A DNA stretch of 64,000 nt from Chryseobacterium mucoviscidosis (GCF_002177115.1 NZ_MVAG01000147.1:62001-126000); one strand, 5' to 3'. Shown: positions 17,594-26,566, numbered from the stretch's first letter. The notes: generated by a model not told the origin, from the sequence alone. Program-made: numbers and translations.

Positions 17594-17986
17594 ATGAACA
17601 TCATCGGAAGACTGACAAAGGATGCGGAAGTACGCACAACGTCACAGGACAAACAAGTAGTAAACTTTTCAGTAGCTACCAACGAAAGCTACCGAAACAA
17701 ACAAGGTGAACGAGTGGAGCAAACAACCTACTTCGATTGTGCCTATTGGATTTCGGCAAAAGTAGCCACACTACTGACCAAAGGTACTTTGGTAGAACTC
17801 ACAGGCAGGGTAAGTACACGAGCGTGGACAGGCAAAGACGGAGAGCCGAAAGCAGGTTTGAATTTCCATACCTCAAACATCAAGTTTCACGGAGGTATCA
17901 AAAGAACCGAGACCGTACAGGCTACTGCACAATCTGAAAACAACGGATTTACAGCACAGGGAACAGAGGACGACCTCCCATTTTAA
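17594..17986 (+). CDS. ssb: Single-stranded DNA-binding protein
   Basis: A 130-residue SSB: an OB fold beginning MNIIGRLTKDAEVR, with the WISAKVATLLTKGTLVELTGRV strand pair around 55-75, and the acidic C-terminal tip EDDLPF that recruits partner proteins. The open frame extends to 17495, but the start at 17594 gives the usual SSB N-terminus and has AGGAA nine bases upstream. ICE-borne SSBs protect the transferred strand. It is the first gene of a rightward run up to the PRTRC cassette. Confidence 0.92.
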   Translation: MNIIGRLTKDAEVRTTSQDKQVVNFSVATNESYRNKQGERVEQTTYFDCAYWISAKVATLLTKGTLVELTGRVSTRAWTGKDGEPKAGLNFHTSNIKFHGGIKRTETVQATAQSENNGFTAQGTEDDLPF

Positions 17987-18029
17987 TCAAGAACATTCAA
18001 TCATTTTTTAACATCAAAATTTTATCAAA

Positions 18030-19103
18030 ATGGCACATAATATCAATTTCAACGAGAGAACAGGACGTTATTCATTTTTTAGCGTACAGCAAAAAGCGTG
18101 GCACGGTTTGGGGCAAATCGTGGAGCAATACCCAACAAGCGAGGAAGCTATCCAACACGCAGGTTTAGATTACGATGTGGTTAAATCCCCTCTGTTTACC
18201 AAAGGTTCGGGCATTATCGAAACAGCCAACGGCATCGAGATAGGCAGTAGCGAATTGGAAGTACCCAACTATTTCGCCAACATACGCACTGATAACAATG
18301 CAGTATTGGGTGTAGTTGGTAAAGATTACCACATCGTACAAAACCGTGAAGCCTTTAATTTCTTTGATGCTATCGTAGGTGGTGGCGAGGGTATTTTATA
18401 CGAAACCGCAGGAGCATTGGGCAACGGAGAACGCATTTTTATCACAGCCAAACTGCCCGACTATATCCGTGTAGGCAATGGCGATGATGTAACGGAGAAA
18501 TATATTTTCCTAACCACTTCGCACGATGGTAGCGGAAGTATCACAGCCGCATTTACCCCTATCAGGATTGTATGCCAAAACACGCTGAATGCTTCACTAC
18601 GCAGTATGACCAATGTAGTCCGTATCAAACACACTTCGGGAGCGAAACAGCGTATCGAGAATGCTCACAAGATTATGGGATTAGCTAACACGTTGAGCAA
18701 CCAATTAGAGGGCATTTTCAACGAGTGGACAAAGGTTAAAGTATCAGACCGAGAAGTAAGAAAGCTAATCCAATTGGCACTTTGCCCGAACAAGGAAACT
18801 TTAGACCTAATCAAAAAAGGTGCGGAAGACGAAGTTTCAACCGTGTTTAAAAATGTGGTTGACGATGCTTTCAGCTATGCTATGATAAGCGACACACAGC
18901 AAATGGACACCACCAAAGGTACTTTGTTCGGAGCGTACAATGCCGTGACAGGCTACTATCAGAACGTAAGAAATTACAAGAACGATGAAGCCAAGCTACA
19001 GAGCATTGTACTCGGTGGTACGGCACAACTCAAATCACAGAAAGCATTTGAATTGTGTACCTCATTTGCTTTGGACGGTGCGGAAATCCTAAACGTTAAT
19101 TAG
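18030..19103 (+). CDS. DUF932 (phage/plasmid-like TIGR03299) protein
   Basis: A 357-residue protein with the DUF932 pattern: AWHGLGQ near the N-terminus, a GKDYHIVQNREAFNF segment, then FLTTSHDGSGSITAAFTPIRIVCQNTL. DUF932 proteins are common on phages, plasmids and ICEs and have no settled biochemical role; DNA-related functions have been suggested. It lies 43 bases after ssb in the same direction. Confidence 0.85.
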   Translation: MAHNINFNERTGRYSFFSVQQKAWHGLGQIVEQYPTSEEAIQHAGLDYDVVKSPLFTKGSGIIETANGIEIGSSELEVPNYFANIRTDNNAVLGVVGKDYHIVQNREAFNFFDAIVGGGEGILYETAGALGNGERIFITAKLPDYIRVGNGDDVTEKYIFLTTSHDGSGSITAAFTPIRIVCQNTLNASLRSMTNVVRIKHTSGAKQRIENAHKIMGLANTLSNQLEGIFNEWTKVKVSDREVRKLIQLALCPNKETLDLIKKGAEDEVSTVFKNVVDDAFSYAMISDTQQMDTTKGTLFGAYNAVTGYYQNVRNYKNDEAKLQSIVLGGTAQLKSQKAFELCTSFALDGAEILNVN

Positions 19104-19114
19104 ATAAAACCACA

Positions 19115-19140
19115 GGCTACCGCCTTAAATGGTGGTAGCC
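19115..19140 (+). promoter_or_regulatory. Hairpin spanning the start codon of 19129-19509
   Basis: A ten-bp stem (GGCTACCGCC with GGTGGTAGCC, one G-T pair) encloses a six-base loop that holds the AT of the annotated ATG. If formed in the mRNA it would hide the initiation region. It could alternatively be an attenuator after the DUF932 gene. Confidence 0.4.
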
Positions 19141-19509
19141 TACTATAAAGCAACGCTAAAGCACGACACAGGCACAACAACGCTCAGAGTAGTATCACTA
19201 AGCGGTAAACAGGGAGCTATACAGCAGATAACAACCGCAGAGGGTTGTCCCGAATGTGCCATTGTGGATATAGTAGAAATTTTTAACGATACAAGACAGC
19301 AGGATATGAAAGCAAAAACGATAGAAGAAGCAAAAGAATTGGCGAAAGCCAAGAGCCTTGAAAAGAAGCATAAGGAAGAAACAGTACATATTATCTACTG
19401 TAATCGAACGGAGTATTTCTACATAGACACAGACGGTTTAATACGCCTTTGGGAGCAGTCATTCGGTTACTATGTAAATGTCGTTTACACCGCTGAAAAA
19501 TCAAATTGA
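19129..19509 (+). CDS. Conserved ICE hypothetical protein
   Basis: A 126-residue soluble protein, not recognised. It has a strand-rich N-terminus (VVAYYKATLKHDTGTTTLRVVSLSGKQGA), a Cys pair (GCPEC at residues ~39-43), a charged helix (AKTIEEAKELAKAKSLEKKHKEE) and a C-terminal strand segment with many aromatics. Its start codon is inside a predicted hairpin. It lies between DUF932 and DUF1281-like genes in the same direction and is probably part of the ICE maintenance operon. Confidence 0.6.
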   Translation: MVVAYYKATLKHDTGTTTLRVVSLSGKQGAIQQITTAEGCPECAIVDIVEIFNDTRQQDMKAKTIEEAKELAKAKSLEKKHKEETVHIIYCNRTEYFYIDTDGLIRLWEQSFGYYVNVVYTAEKSN

Positions 19510-19531
19510 TAACCTTAAACAATAAATAATT

Positions 19532-20005
19532 ATGGCTAATTGGTGCAGTAATACGGTTGTTTTCGAGGGCAATCCCGAAGCAATCGAACAGATACAACAG
19601 CTATTCAAATCAATGGCTGAAAAACAACAGGAAGAAAATTGCGGACAATTACCCGACTTCGTAGAGGACAGTAACGGTGGCTATTTCTTTGAAATCTATC
19701 AAGACGATGATGTTACAGGCGTATTCCAATACGAAACAAAATGGTCGCCCAATATTGAGGTAGTACAAGCGATAGCAGAACATTACGGAGTAGACTTTAC
19801 GCAAGAATATGAAGAAATGGGAAACGGCATCTACGGAAAAGCTACCTATTCGGAAGGTATTTTGGACGATACCGCATTAACCGATGAAGATTTGGAACAA
19901 TACCAATATGACGAAGAAACAGACCGCTATCATTTTGAAGATGAAGAATATGAAAGCGACAGCGAAATATTGGAAACACTATTATCTCGAAAACTGACAG
20001 TATGA
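19532..20005 (+). CDS. DUF1281 / Api92-like ferredoxin-fold protein
   Basis: A 157-residue protein starting MANWCSNTVVFEGNPEAIEQI, the classic N-terminus of the Api92/YubB ferredoxin-like domain (NxC..N...G.. followed by a helix). A FEIYQDDDVTGVFQYETKWSP block with conserved Trp-Ser-Pro follows. The last 40 residues are very acidic. The family is found on phages and conjugative elements with unknown function. Its stop overlaps the next start (ATGA). Confidence 0.75.
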   Translation: MANWCSNTVVFEGNPEAIEQIQQLFKSMAEKQQEENCGQLPDFVEDSNGGYFFEIYQDDDVTGVFQYETKWSPNIEVVQAIAEHYGVDFTQEYEEMGNGIYGKATYSEGILDDTALTDEDLEQYQYDEETDRYHFEDEEYESDSEILETLLSRKLTV

Positions 20006-20199
20006 TGAAAATAACAGATTTGAACGGTTGCCTAATCGAGGTAACTGACCTTGATGAAGCTATCCAAATATCATCAGATTACAAGCAATATAAACACGAG
20101 GACAAAAGTTTTTCAGACTTCGATAAAAGACAAAAAGCCTATTGGACGGACTTACACGAGAAACTCACAGCAATCAAAAAACGAATAGTTAACAATTAA
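20002..20199 (+). CDS. Small ICE hypothetical protein
   Basis: A 65-residue charged protein (MMKITDLNGCLIEVTDL, then a Lys/Asp-rich helix). It overlaps the preceding gene by four bases, which supports translation. It lies 12 bases before the PRTRC E gene. No family recognised. Confidence 0.55.
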   Translation: MMKITDLNGCLIEVTDLDEAIQISSDYKQYKHEDKSFSDFDKRQKAYWTDLHEKLTAIKKRIVNN

Positions 20200-20211
20200 A
20201 ATTTCAGAACG

Positions 20212-20823
20212 ATGAATACCAATTTTTTTAATCAGATACAAGCTTTGGACTTTACAGGAGTATTGCAACTCAACATTTCCAAAGGAGCGGAAAACAATTT
20301 AATTGTATCAGTTCTGCTCAATAACGAACAATGCGGAGATAGTGCCAAAAACCTCATTCCCCCATTGACGTTTAACGCCACACCACAGGAATTTGACGAG
20401 GGATTTTTTGAGCAGATAAAAGCACCTGTTAAAACCGTTTCGGGTGTAATGGTGGATATGGAAAAATTCCTGAAACAAATGGAAGAAGTCAAAAAGCAAT
20501 CGGCAATGGAAAAAGAAAAGACCGAGAAAGCCAAAAAGGAAAAAGAAGCCAAAGACAAAAAATTTAAAGACGGAATGGCAAAGGCTGACGAACTCGAAAA
20601 AGAGGGCAAGCACCGTGAAGCGTGGATGAAAGTACCCGATATAACCGAGTTTCCCGAAAAAGCGGACGAGATACGCAAACGCAAAACGGAATTATCAAAC
20701 AAGTTTGCCACACCGAGCCTTTTCGGAGCAATGGAAGAAACAGTACCCGAACCGCCACAAGCGGAAGAAGCTACTGCCGATTATCCCATAGACGAAGCGG
20801 ACGAAGAAGAAACAGAGTATTAA
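20212..20823 (+). CDS. PRTRC system protein E
   Basis: A 203-residue protein with a folded N-terminal ~75 residues (FNQIQALDFTGVLQLNI to ARTFN-like PPLTFNATPQEFDEGFF), a long Lys/Glu coiled helix (about 85-135), and an acidic C-terminal tail. This layout and the neighbours (C, F-like, B, ThiF) identify PRTRC E, of the ParB-related, ThiF-related cassette found on plasmids and ICEs. The biochemical role of the cassette is unknown. Confidence 0.8.
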   Translation: MNTNFFNQIQALDFTGVLQLNISKGAENNLIVSVLLNNEQCGDSAKNLIPPLTFNATPQEFDEGFFEQIKAPVKTVSGVMVDMEKFLKQMEEVKKQSAMEKEKTEKAKKEKEAKDKKFKDGMAKADELEKEGKHREAWMKVPDITEFPEKADEIRKRKTELSNKFATPSLFGAMEETVPEPPQAEEATADYPIDEADEEETEY

Positions 20824-20840
20824 CAATAAAAACGAATAGT

Positions 20841-21059
20841 ATGTTATTAGCAACACAATTGGAACGAGTGTTTATACTCAAAGATAAAGGACAGGACATC
20901 AGATTGACCGACCCCGAACCAGGTTGGAGCGTGGAAGCTGTAATGAATTTTTATGCCAATATGTACCCGATACTCACAACCGCAAAAGCATCTGCACCAC
21001 AGATAAAGGATGATGCAGTAGAGTACAGATTTGAAAGCGTAATGGGAACGAAAGGTTAA
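20841..21059 (+). CDS. PRTRC system protein C
   Basis: A 72-residue protein starting MLLATQLERVFILKDKGQDIRLTDP, followed by a WSVEAVMNFYANMYPILTTA helix typical of PRTRC C. The open frame extends far upstream inside PRTRC E in a different frame; the ATG at 20841, 17 bases after PRTRC E, is the real start. Order E-C-F-B-ThiF is the usual cassette order. Confidence 0.82.
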   Translation: MLLATQLERVFILKDKGQDIRLTDPEPGWSVEAVMNFYANMYPILTTAKASAPQIKDDAVEYRFESVMGTKG

Positions 21060-21076
21060 ACCAAAATTTAAAAGCG

Positions 21077-22231
21077 ATGAACTATGCACAGACATATCCT
21101 ATCGGGAACTATCACAATACCCGAACAGCAACGACAACGACAGTTGCACCGACAGTTAAACGAGTTCGCAAATTGGATGCAAAAGCCAAAGGATGCAAAC
21201 GAAGTACGGAAAGACAAACGCAGGTCAGTTCCAATAGCGATGTTACCAATGGCTTTCTAAAATGTTCCTTTCTGCCTAAACTGAAAGAAACAAAAACCGT
21301 ACAGGCTTGCAGGAAATCAAATAGAACGGAAAGGGATTTTTTTCAGTCCCTTTCCAAATTGGCAAAGCATTACAATATTGAACCTGCACAGACCAAACAA
21401 TTTGCCTATCCCTATAATATGGCATTGGCTATGGCTGATGTAGAGGAAAAGTTAAAGAGTAAAGTTTTAGATTGGGAAGAAATTCGATTGGTACAGGACA
21501 GCAAGAAAACCTATTTTGTAAGTGAAGAACGCTACAATACAGGTTCAACACTGTTTTACATTCCTGTTTGCCCATTGTACCGACTTTTTCACGATAAAAA
21601 GAGAAAATCAAATGCACATTTATTATTGTCCGTTTGTGCTTATCTGTACCATATAGCCGACATTCCGTATTACAGACAGGAAGCAAGTTACCTCTATTGG
21701 ATGTACGAAATGATGAACGATTGGGTAGAACAGGATGATTATACAGAAGAAACCGAAGTTTATCTTTCGGAGATTAAAGAAGCTGAATTTATAGGGGATT
21801 TTATTGAGCAACGAATTTATAACCGCATCAATCTGACCGTATTTGAAAAACGTATTGAAAAGTTCAAAGTAAGGAATGATTTTGACAGAGAATGCTTGAT
21901 AGTAGCAAAAGAAGCTTTTTCCCTGTATCAAAAATATCCGAATGAAAACGTATTCAGAAATGCCAAACCCAATGGAGAAGCATCTGAAGAAGATATGGAG
22001 AACATTATCGGAATGGAAAAGTACATTTCATTTTACGCAGACCACAAAGGTTGGCTCAATGAAACCTTGATAGAATCCGTAAACACCGATATACAGGAAT
22101 ACGGACAAATGGAAGAACCGATTATATTAAAACAGTTTGATGGCAGGGATATAACCGCCAACAATCTTTGTTTTGAAAACAGGTTATTTCAATTATTACA
22201 CGACCTAAGCGATGTTTTACACCAATGCTAA
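21077..22231 (+). CDS. PRTRC system protein F-like
   Basis: A 384-residue protein located where PRTRC F is found, 17 bases after PRTRC C. The first ~90 residues are basic and low-complexity; the rest is helical with many aromatics (PVCPLYRLFHD, YYRQEASYLYWMYEMMNDW). The F assignment rests mostly on position, since the sequence is poorly conserved in this family. It overlaps the alternative upstream start of the next gene. Confidence 0.6.
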   Translation: MNYAQTYPIGNYHNTRTATTTTVAPTVKRVRKLDAKAKGCKRSTERQTQVSSNSDVTNGFLKCSFLPKLKETKTVQACRKSNRTERDFFQSLSKLAKHYNIEPAQTKQFAYPYNMALAMADVEEKLKSKVLDWEEIRLVQDSKKTYFVSEERYNTGSTLFYIPVCPLYRLFHDKKRKSNAHLLLSVCAYLYHIADIPYYRQEASYLYWMYEMMNDWVEQDDYTEETEVYLSEIKEAEFIGDFIEQRIYNRINLTVFEKRIEKFKVRNDFDRECLIVAKEAFSLYQKYPNENVFRNAKPNGEASEEDMENIIGMEKYISFYADHKGWLNETLIESVNTDIQEYGQMEEPIILKQFDGRDITANNLCFENRLFQLLHDLSDVLHQC

Positions 22232-22241
22232 ATTTAAGAAT

Positions 22242-22967
22242 ATGGAAACAATAAACGATATAACACAGGACTTCGGGACATTGTACCACCCCAAATCGGC
22301 TTTGGTATTCTACGAAACCAAAGGACGGACAACCGATGTGTATGTAGAGCATTTTGATATGGATAAAAACGGAAATCCAATCAATGCCCACCCTTTAACC
22401 GTAAGAGAAGCAAATATATTGGCAAAATCACTTCGCTCCGAAAAAGACAAGGATAAAGCTTTTCTAAAGCCAAACGGAATTTTGCCGACAAACATTTTGC
22501 ACCTTAATCCGAGTGCGGAAAAAGGTACGGTAATCTGGTACACCAAAGCACAACAAAGAAAGTTGTTTTTTGTGGACGGTCTGAAAATATCCAACGGTAA
22601 TGCCTTTGTACCACCAATGCTTTGGAAAGCAAGTAAAAATAGTCTTTCCGTTTATGCCCTTGCGAGTGACAGAAGACCGAATGATAAAACTAAACTGCAT
22701 TATGCTCCGTTTTTCAATATTTACGAGGATGGTAAAGTCTGTATGGGAACGGTTAGCATTGATATTAAAAAATCCGCATCGGTGGAAGAATTTGTACACG
22801 CTTGGGGACACTATTTTTTCAATAGTTATTTCAGCCATCTAATGGGCAAACACAATCCTGTAAATGGCGATTGCGTAAAGTTGTGGAAAGACCTTATCGA
22901 CATAGATAAACGTTTTCCAAAAGAAGTTTTAAAAGCGAACGGCAAAACCCTTAAAAATCTATTGTGA
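22242..22967 (+). CDS. PRTRC system protein B
   Basis: A 241-residue protein with PRTRC B hallmarks: YHPKSALVFYETKG near the N-terminus, VIWYTKAQQRKLFFVDGL (about 100-118), a VPPMLWKA segment, and KLHYAPFFNIYEDGKVCMGTV. The in-frame ATG at 22212 would overlap PRTRC F by 20 bases; the ATG at 22242 gives the expected length. Its stop overlaps the ThiF start by one base. Confidence 0.82.
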   Translation: METINDITQDFGTLYHPKSALVFYETKGRTTDVYVEHFDMDKNGNPINAHPLTVREANILAKSLRSEKDKDKAFLKPNGILPTNILHLNPSAEKGTVIWYTKAQQRKLFFVDGLKISNGNAFVPPMLWKASKNSLSVYALASDRRPNDKTKLHYAPFFNIYEDGKVCMGTVSIDIKKSASVEEFVHAWGHYFFNSYFSHLMGKHNPVNGDCVKLWKDLIDIDKRFPKEVLKANGKTLKNLL

Positions 22968-23776
22968 TGAATACAGAGAAAACCAAAGTGCATTTTACGG
23001 ACAACTATCTGATAAGTCCGACAAACCCGATTGAAGTGAACCTTATCGGAGCAGGTGGCACAGGCTCAAAGGTGCTGACCGCATTAATGGAAATGAGCCA
23101 CAGTCTAACCGAACTGGGACACGCAGGACTGCAAGTACGTTTGTGGGATGATGATATTATCACGGAAGCCAATTTGGGCAGACAGCGATTTGCACCAAGT
23201 GAAACAGGACTGTACAAATCAGTAGCCTTGATAAACCGTGTTAACCGTTTTATGGGAACGAATTGGAAAGCAGAAACACAAAAGTTTGAACGCAATACTT
23301 TTGGAGGTCTGCCCGAAAATACAAAATCTACTATTTACATTTCCTGTGTGGACAATGTACAAACAAGGTTTGATATAGCAGAAATGCTCACAGCAATGAG
23401 CAAACAACGTAGAGCCAACCGTGAAGAACCCAAATATTGGTTGGATTTTGGGAACAGCCAACATACAGGGCAAGTGATACTATCCACTATTGGAAGTATC
23501 AACCAACCCGACTCCGAAAAGTATGAAGCGGTGGCAAGCCTGCCAATGGTTACAGATGAATTTGGCGAACTGCTGAAACAGTCCGAGCAAACAGACGATA
23601 CGCCAAGTTGTAGTTTGGCAGAAGCATTGGAAAAACAGGATTTGTATATCAATGCAACATTGGCTCAAATGGGTTGTTCGCTGTTGTGGAATATGTTTCG
23701 CTTTGGAATGACCGAAAACAGAGGTTTTTTTCTCAATCTGAAAAACTTCCTCACCCAACCCCTAAAAGTCGCCTGA
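22967..23776 (+). CDS. PRTRC system ThiF family protein
   Basis: A 269-residue E1-like/ThiF protein with a Rossmann nucleotide-binding loop NLIGAGGTGSKVLTAL (GAGGTGS at residues 28-34), an acidic WDDD followed by ANLGRQRF (the ThiF N-R pair that contacts ATP) and an ISCVDNVQTRF segment. It is expected to adenylate a protein or peptide C-terminus; the partner in PRTRC systems is not established. It ends the cassette and a hairpin follows. Confidence 0.88.
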   Translation: MNTEKTKVHFTDNYLISPTNPIEVNLIGAGGTGSKVLTALMEMSHSLTELGHAGLQVRLWDDDIITEANLGRQRFAPSETGLYKSVALINRVNRFMGTNWKAETQKFERNTFGGLPENTKSTIYISCVDNVQTRFDIAEMLTAMSKQRRANREEPKYWLDFGNSQHTGQVILSTIGSINQPDSEKYEAVASLPMVTDEFGELLKQSEQTDDTPSCSLAEALEKQDLYINATLAQMGCSLLWNMFRFGMTENRGFFLNLKNFLTQPLKVA

Positions 23777-23792
23777 CCCAAAAAGTCGGGCG

Positions 23793-23835
23793 GCGAAAAG
23801 ACGCATCCTTCCGTTGGTCGGAACCGCCTTTTCGC
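23793..23835 (+). terminator. Nested hairpin after the PRTRC cassette
   Basis: Outer arms GCGAAAAG (23793-23800) and CTTTTCGC (23828-23835) enclose inner arms TTCCG and CGGAA. It lies 17 bases after the ThiF stop. No T-run follows, so it may be a processing or factor-dependent end rather than a classic terminator. Confidence 0.4.
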
Positions 23836-24084
23836 ATTTAAAAAGGTGCAACCACTTTGCTAAAACGCACCCTAACACAGTTCCTTTTCTCTACATTTTA
23901 CCAAACAGGTTGCGACATTATTCTCGTGGGATATTCATTATCCCTTTCGTTGTTTTGGTAATGACTTCTTTTCTTTTCACACAGCGACCAAAGAAAAGAA
24001 GCAAAAGAACGTCGCATTTTGTATCAATTAGGCATTATACACTAGCACTTTTATTATATTACATATTGTCTACGGTAAGTTCAA

Positions 24085-24112
24085 TTGAGCATATTTTATT
24101 TTTTTAAATTTG
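24085..24112 (+). promoter_or_regulatory. Promoter of the HEPN module (TTG-N17-TAAATTTG)
   Basis: TTG at 24085-24087 and TAAATTTG at 24105-24112, spaced 17 bases, fit the Bacteroidetes promoter consensus. It lies ~28 bases before the ATG at 24141, in AT-rich DNA that differs from the PRTRC genes upstream. The rest of the 23836-24084 gap shows no gene. Confidence 0.6.
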
Positions 24113-24140
24113 TTTATAGCTAATTTAAACTAGATAATAA

Positions 24141-24722
24141 ATGTTAGAACAATACAGAAAAACGGCTTTTCACGAAAGCGGACATATAGCAATGACTTAT
24201 TTTGCAGAATATTCCTGTCAGGAAGTTGAAGTTTTGGTTTCGGGTGATGGGAAAACTATAATGAATTATGGAAATGATTTACTATTAATCTCCGCAATTA
24301 CAAATTGTATTGAGTATCCTGAAATGTTCAACAATCTTCCTCAATCGACTAAATTGAGTTCACCTCAGGTGGCTTATAAAGTTTCCCTTATACTATTGGC
24401 AGGATCTATTTCCGAAAGTATCCATTTAAATAATGGTATTGTTGATGGAGATATGGAGGTTGAATTATCAGGTCCTGATTTGATAAGAGTGCAAAACATT
24501 GACAAACTGCTTTCTTCAATTTTTAAAAATCATCCATCGGATTTTATTCAGGACAATATGCAAAATGTTATGATGACATTTTCCATCCCTGAAATATGGA
24601 ATTCGATATCTGTACTTGCTGAGGCTATTTTGAACAAAGAAGATATGAAACTTACTCGACAAGAAATAGAAGATGTACTTTTACGTACTGATTACTTTGA
24701 ACACATTAAAAAATATATGTAA
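24141..24722 (+). CDS. M41-like (FtsH-type) peptidase domain protein
   Basis: A 193-residue stand-alone protein with HESGH at residues 11-15, a zinc-binding HExxH in the context YRKTAFHESGHIAM that resembles the FtsH peptidase helix. A LLAGSISESI helix (86-95) matches the LLGGRAAEE helix of M41, and GPDL (111-114) is placed like the third zinc ligand Asp. No AAA+ domain is present, so substrate delivery must differ from FtsH. It is first in an apparent three-gene operon, and the next gene starts 23 bases downstream. The role is unknown; sensor or activator of the HEPN partners is an inference. Confidence 0.65.
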   Translation: MLEQYRKTAFHESGHIAMTYFAEYSCQEVEVLVSGDGKTIMNYGNDLLLISAITNCIEYPEMFNNLPQSTKLSSPQVAYKVSLILLAGSISESIHLNNGIVDGDMEVELSGPDLIRVQNIDKLLSSIFKNHPSDFIQDNMQNVMMTFSIPEIWNSISVLAEAILNKEDMKLTRQEIEDVLLRTDYFEHIKKYM

Positions 24723-24745
24723 TAGATATATTGGAACTATTATAG

Positions 24746-25702
24746 ATGAAATTTTACAATACCAACGGAATACCTACAGAAACACCATTAGAAGATAGCT
24801 TTTATATCACCGAGCTTATAAACTATGAGCTTGTTTTCAGTGCTGGTGATCAGACTTATGAAATTGAAAAAATATGCATTCAACTTAGGGATCAACTCGC
24901 TAAAAAGATATTTGGCGATATAAGAACCTATCACGGCTATTTCACTACTCCTATATTTCCATTTGCGTCCCTTGCAGGTATCGATGCAGAAATTAGGTTA
25001 TCTAAAGAGGACTTTGAGACACTCGTTCATGGTATTGAGGACAAGGAAAAACTTTTTAGGCTCTTGTATTATTTTGATGTAGAGAACCTGATTAGCACAT
25101 TGCAGAATTCTGTACTTGAGACTAAGTATATTATAGGGGAATTCTACAAAATGCTAAATAATAATAGTTTTCTTGTGCATAATGACTTGACTGTGGTCGA
25201 TGATGGTATTCAATATGCTTCGGGCTACATTGTCACAAATATTACGTCACTAGTAAATCACTTATTCATCAACTTGTACAGCCAGATGGATTTTACTACT
25301 AAGATCATTTACGAAATCGAAAACCTCCATGTTGATTTCTTGACTTATCCCAAACTAAAATCAAAGGATACAGTGTACGGGGATTCAAAGAAAACAACTT
25401 TCAGAGAATTGAAAGGCTCTATCTATGAGATGAGCGACGAGATACGCATCATTATGTATCTACGGAATGAAATTGTCCATAATGCTTCCATTGATAGCGT
25501 TCCAAAGGTGTATCAGAACATTAAAAATAATATGCTTATAGAGAAGTTTATATTGCTTCCTGATTTTAATAATGGAATAATAAAGACATTCAAGAACAGG
25601 AAACGTTTTTTTAGTGATGATACAAAACTCAATGAGATTTTACCTGCACTTATCACCGAGTTTTGGAATAGATTGCAATTTACACTATCCGAAATTAAAT
25701 AG
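24746..25702 (+). CDS. HEPN-domain-like protein
   Basis: A 318-residue helical protein of no family I can name with certainty. It has RNEIVH at residues 240-245, an Rx4H motif on a helix preceded by DEIRIIMYL, as in Cthe_2314-type HEPN proteins, many of which are RNases. The N-terminal 100 residues are more beta-rich. It is the middle gene of the insert, with 23 and 6 bases to its neighbours. HEPN RNases are common toxic effectors in defence systems. Confidence 0.55.
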   Translation: MKFYNTNGIPTETPLEDSFYITELINYELVFSAGDQTYEIEKICIQLRDQLAKKIFGDIRTYHGYFTTPIFPFASLAGIDAEIRLSKEDFETLVHGIEDKEKLFRLLYYFDVENLISTLQNSVLETKYIIGEFYKMLNNNSFLVHNDLTVVDDGIQYASGYIVTNITSLVNHLFINLYSQMDFTTKIIYEIENLHVDFLTYPKLKSKDTVYGDSKKTTFRELKGSIYEMSDEIRIIMYLRNEIVHNASIDSVPKVYQNIKNNMLIEKFILLPDFNNGIIKTFKNRKRFFSDDTKLNEILPALITEFWNRLQFTLSEIK

Positions 25703-25708
25703 TTAAAA

Positions 25709-26566
25709 ATGGAAAAAACGGAAAAAATAAATCAATTACTAACAAATCAGTTTGAACTTGATCTTTTTGAGGCATCACTTGCTAGTCTAAATGATAAAAG
25801 TAATAAATTACGATACAACAACTTCGCTTACTCAATAAGGGAACTTTCAAGGCATTTTCTTTATAACCTTGCGCCAGAAGATAGGATCAAAAACTGCAAT
25901 TGGTTCAAACCTGAAACACCAGATGGAAAACCAACAAGAAATCAACGAATCAAATATGCGGTTCAAGGTGGAATAGAAGACGCTTTTTTAGATAGTTGGG
26001 GATTTGATGTTGAAGAACTTAAAGACATGATAAAGGATGTAAAGGAAACAATTAATACTTTAAGCAAGTACACTCATATTAATCCTGAGGTGTTCAATAT
26101 TAGCGATTCTGATGTCGAGCGTATGAGCCAAGATGTGCTTAACTCTTTCATTAGTTTAGTAGAAACAATTGAGAACTATCGTGAAGATCTTAAACAATTT
26201 CTCGATAGGCATATCGAAGAGCATATGATATCATCCGTTGTAACTAATTTTTTTGAGAATGTTGATCGGCTTGCACCTCATCATTCATTGGAGTATAGCG
26301 AGGTGTCAGAATATCATATTTCAGAAATTAATGAATATGAAATTGTAGTAGACGTTTTTGGAGATCTACATGTGATTCTTGAATATGGATCTAATAAGGA
26401 AAGACGTGAAGGTGACGGATTAGACTTGCCAGAAACATTTCCTTTTGAAACTAAGATACGCTATCAAATCGATGAGGATTTCCCCTCCACTAAATTTAAA
26501 GTTGACGATTACGATGTGGATACTTCAAGTTGGTATGGAGATGATGAGGAAAATTATAGTCTTTAA
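25709..26566 (+). CDS. HEPN-like protein resembling pPIWI-associated predicted nucleases
   Basis: A 285-residue acidic protein. Residues 39-90 read FAYSIRELSRHFLYNLAPED followed by NWFKPET, GKPTRNQRIKYAVQGG. R44 and H49 form an Rx4H HEPN-type motif. The block resembles what I recall of the predicted nucleases linked to pPIWI-RE systems (pP_pnuc), but no PIWI gene is near and I could not check. The C-terminal third is beta-rich and very acidic. Its stop overlaps the stop of the convergent receiver gene by four bases. Confidence 0.5.
   Translation: MEKTEKINQLLTNQFELDLFEASLASLNDKSNKLRYNNFAYSIRELSRHFLYNLAPEDRIKNCNWFKPETPDGKPTRNQRIKYAVQGGIEDAFLDSWGFDVEELKDMIKDVKETINTLSKYTHINPEVFNISDSDVERMSQDVLNSFISLVETIENYREDLKQFLDRHIEEHMISSVVTNFFENVDRLAPHHSLEYSEVSEYHISEINEYEIVVDVFGDLHVILEYGSNKERREGDGLDLPETFPFETKIRYQIDEDFPSTKFKVDDYDVDTSSWYGDDEENYSL

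Noticed and set aside
17407..17682. 91-codon minus-strand frame between int and ssb
   Set aside because: It overlaps the start of ssb, is mostly Phe/Leu/Lys runs and has no similarity I recognise.
23814..24107. 97-codon plus-strand frame in the gap after ThiF
   Set aside because: It begins inside the hairpin after the PRTRC cassette, has no recognisable domain or good initiation context, and overlaps the promoter of the HEPN module.
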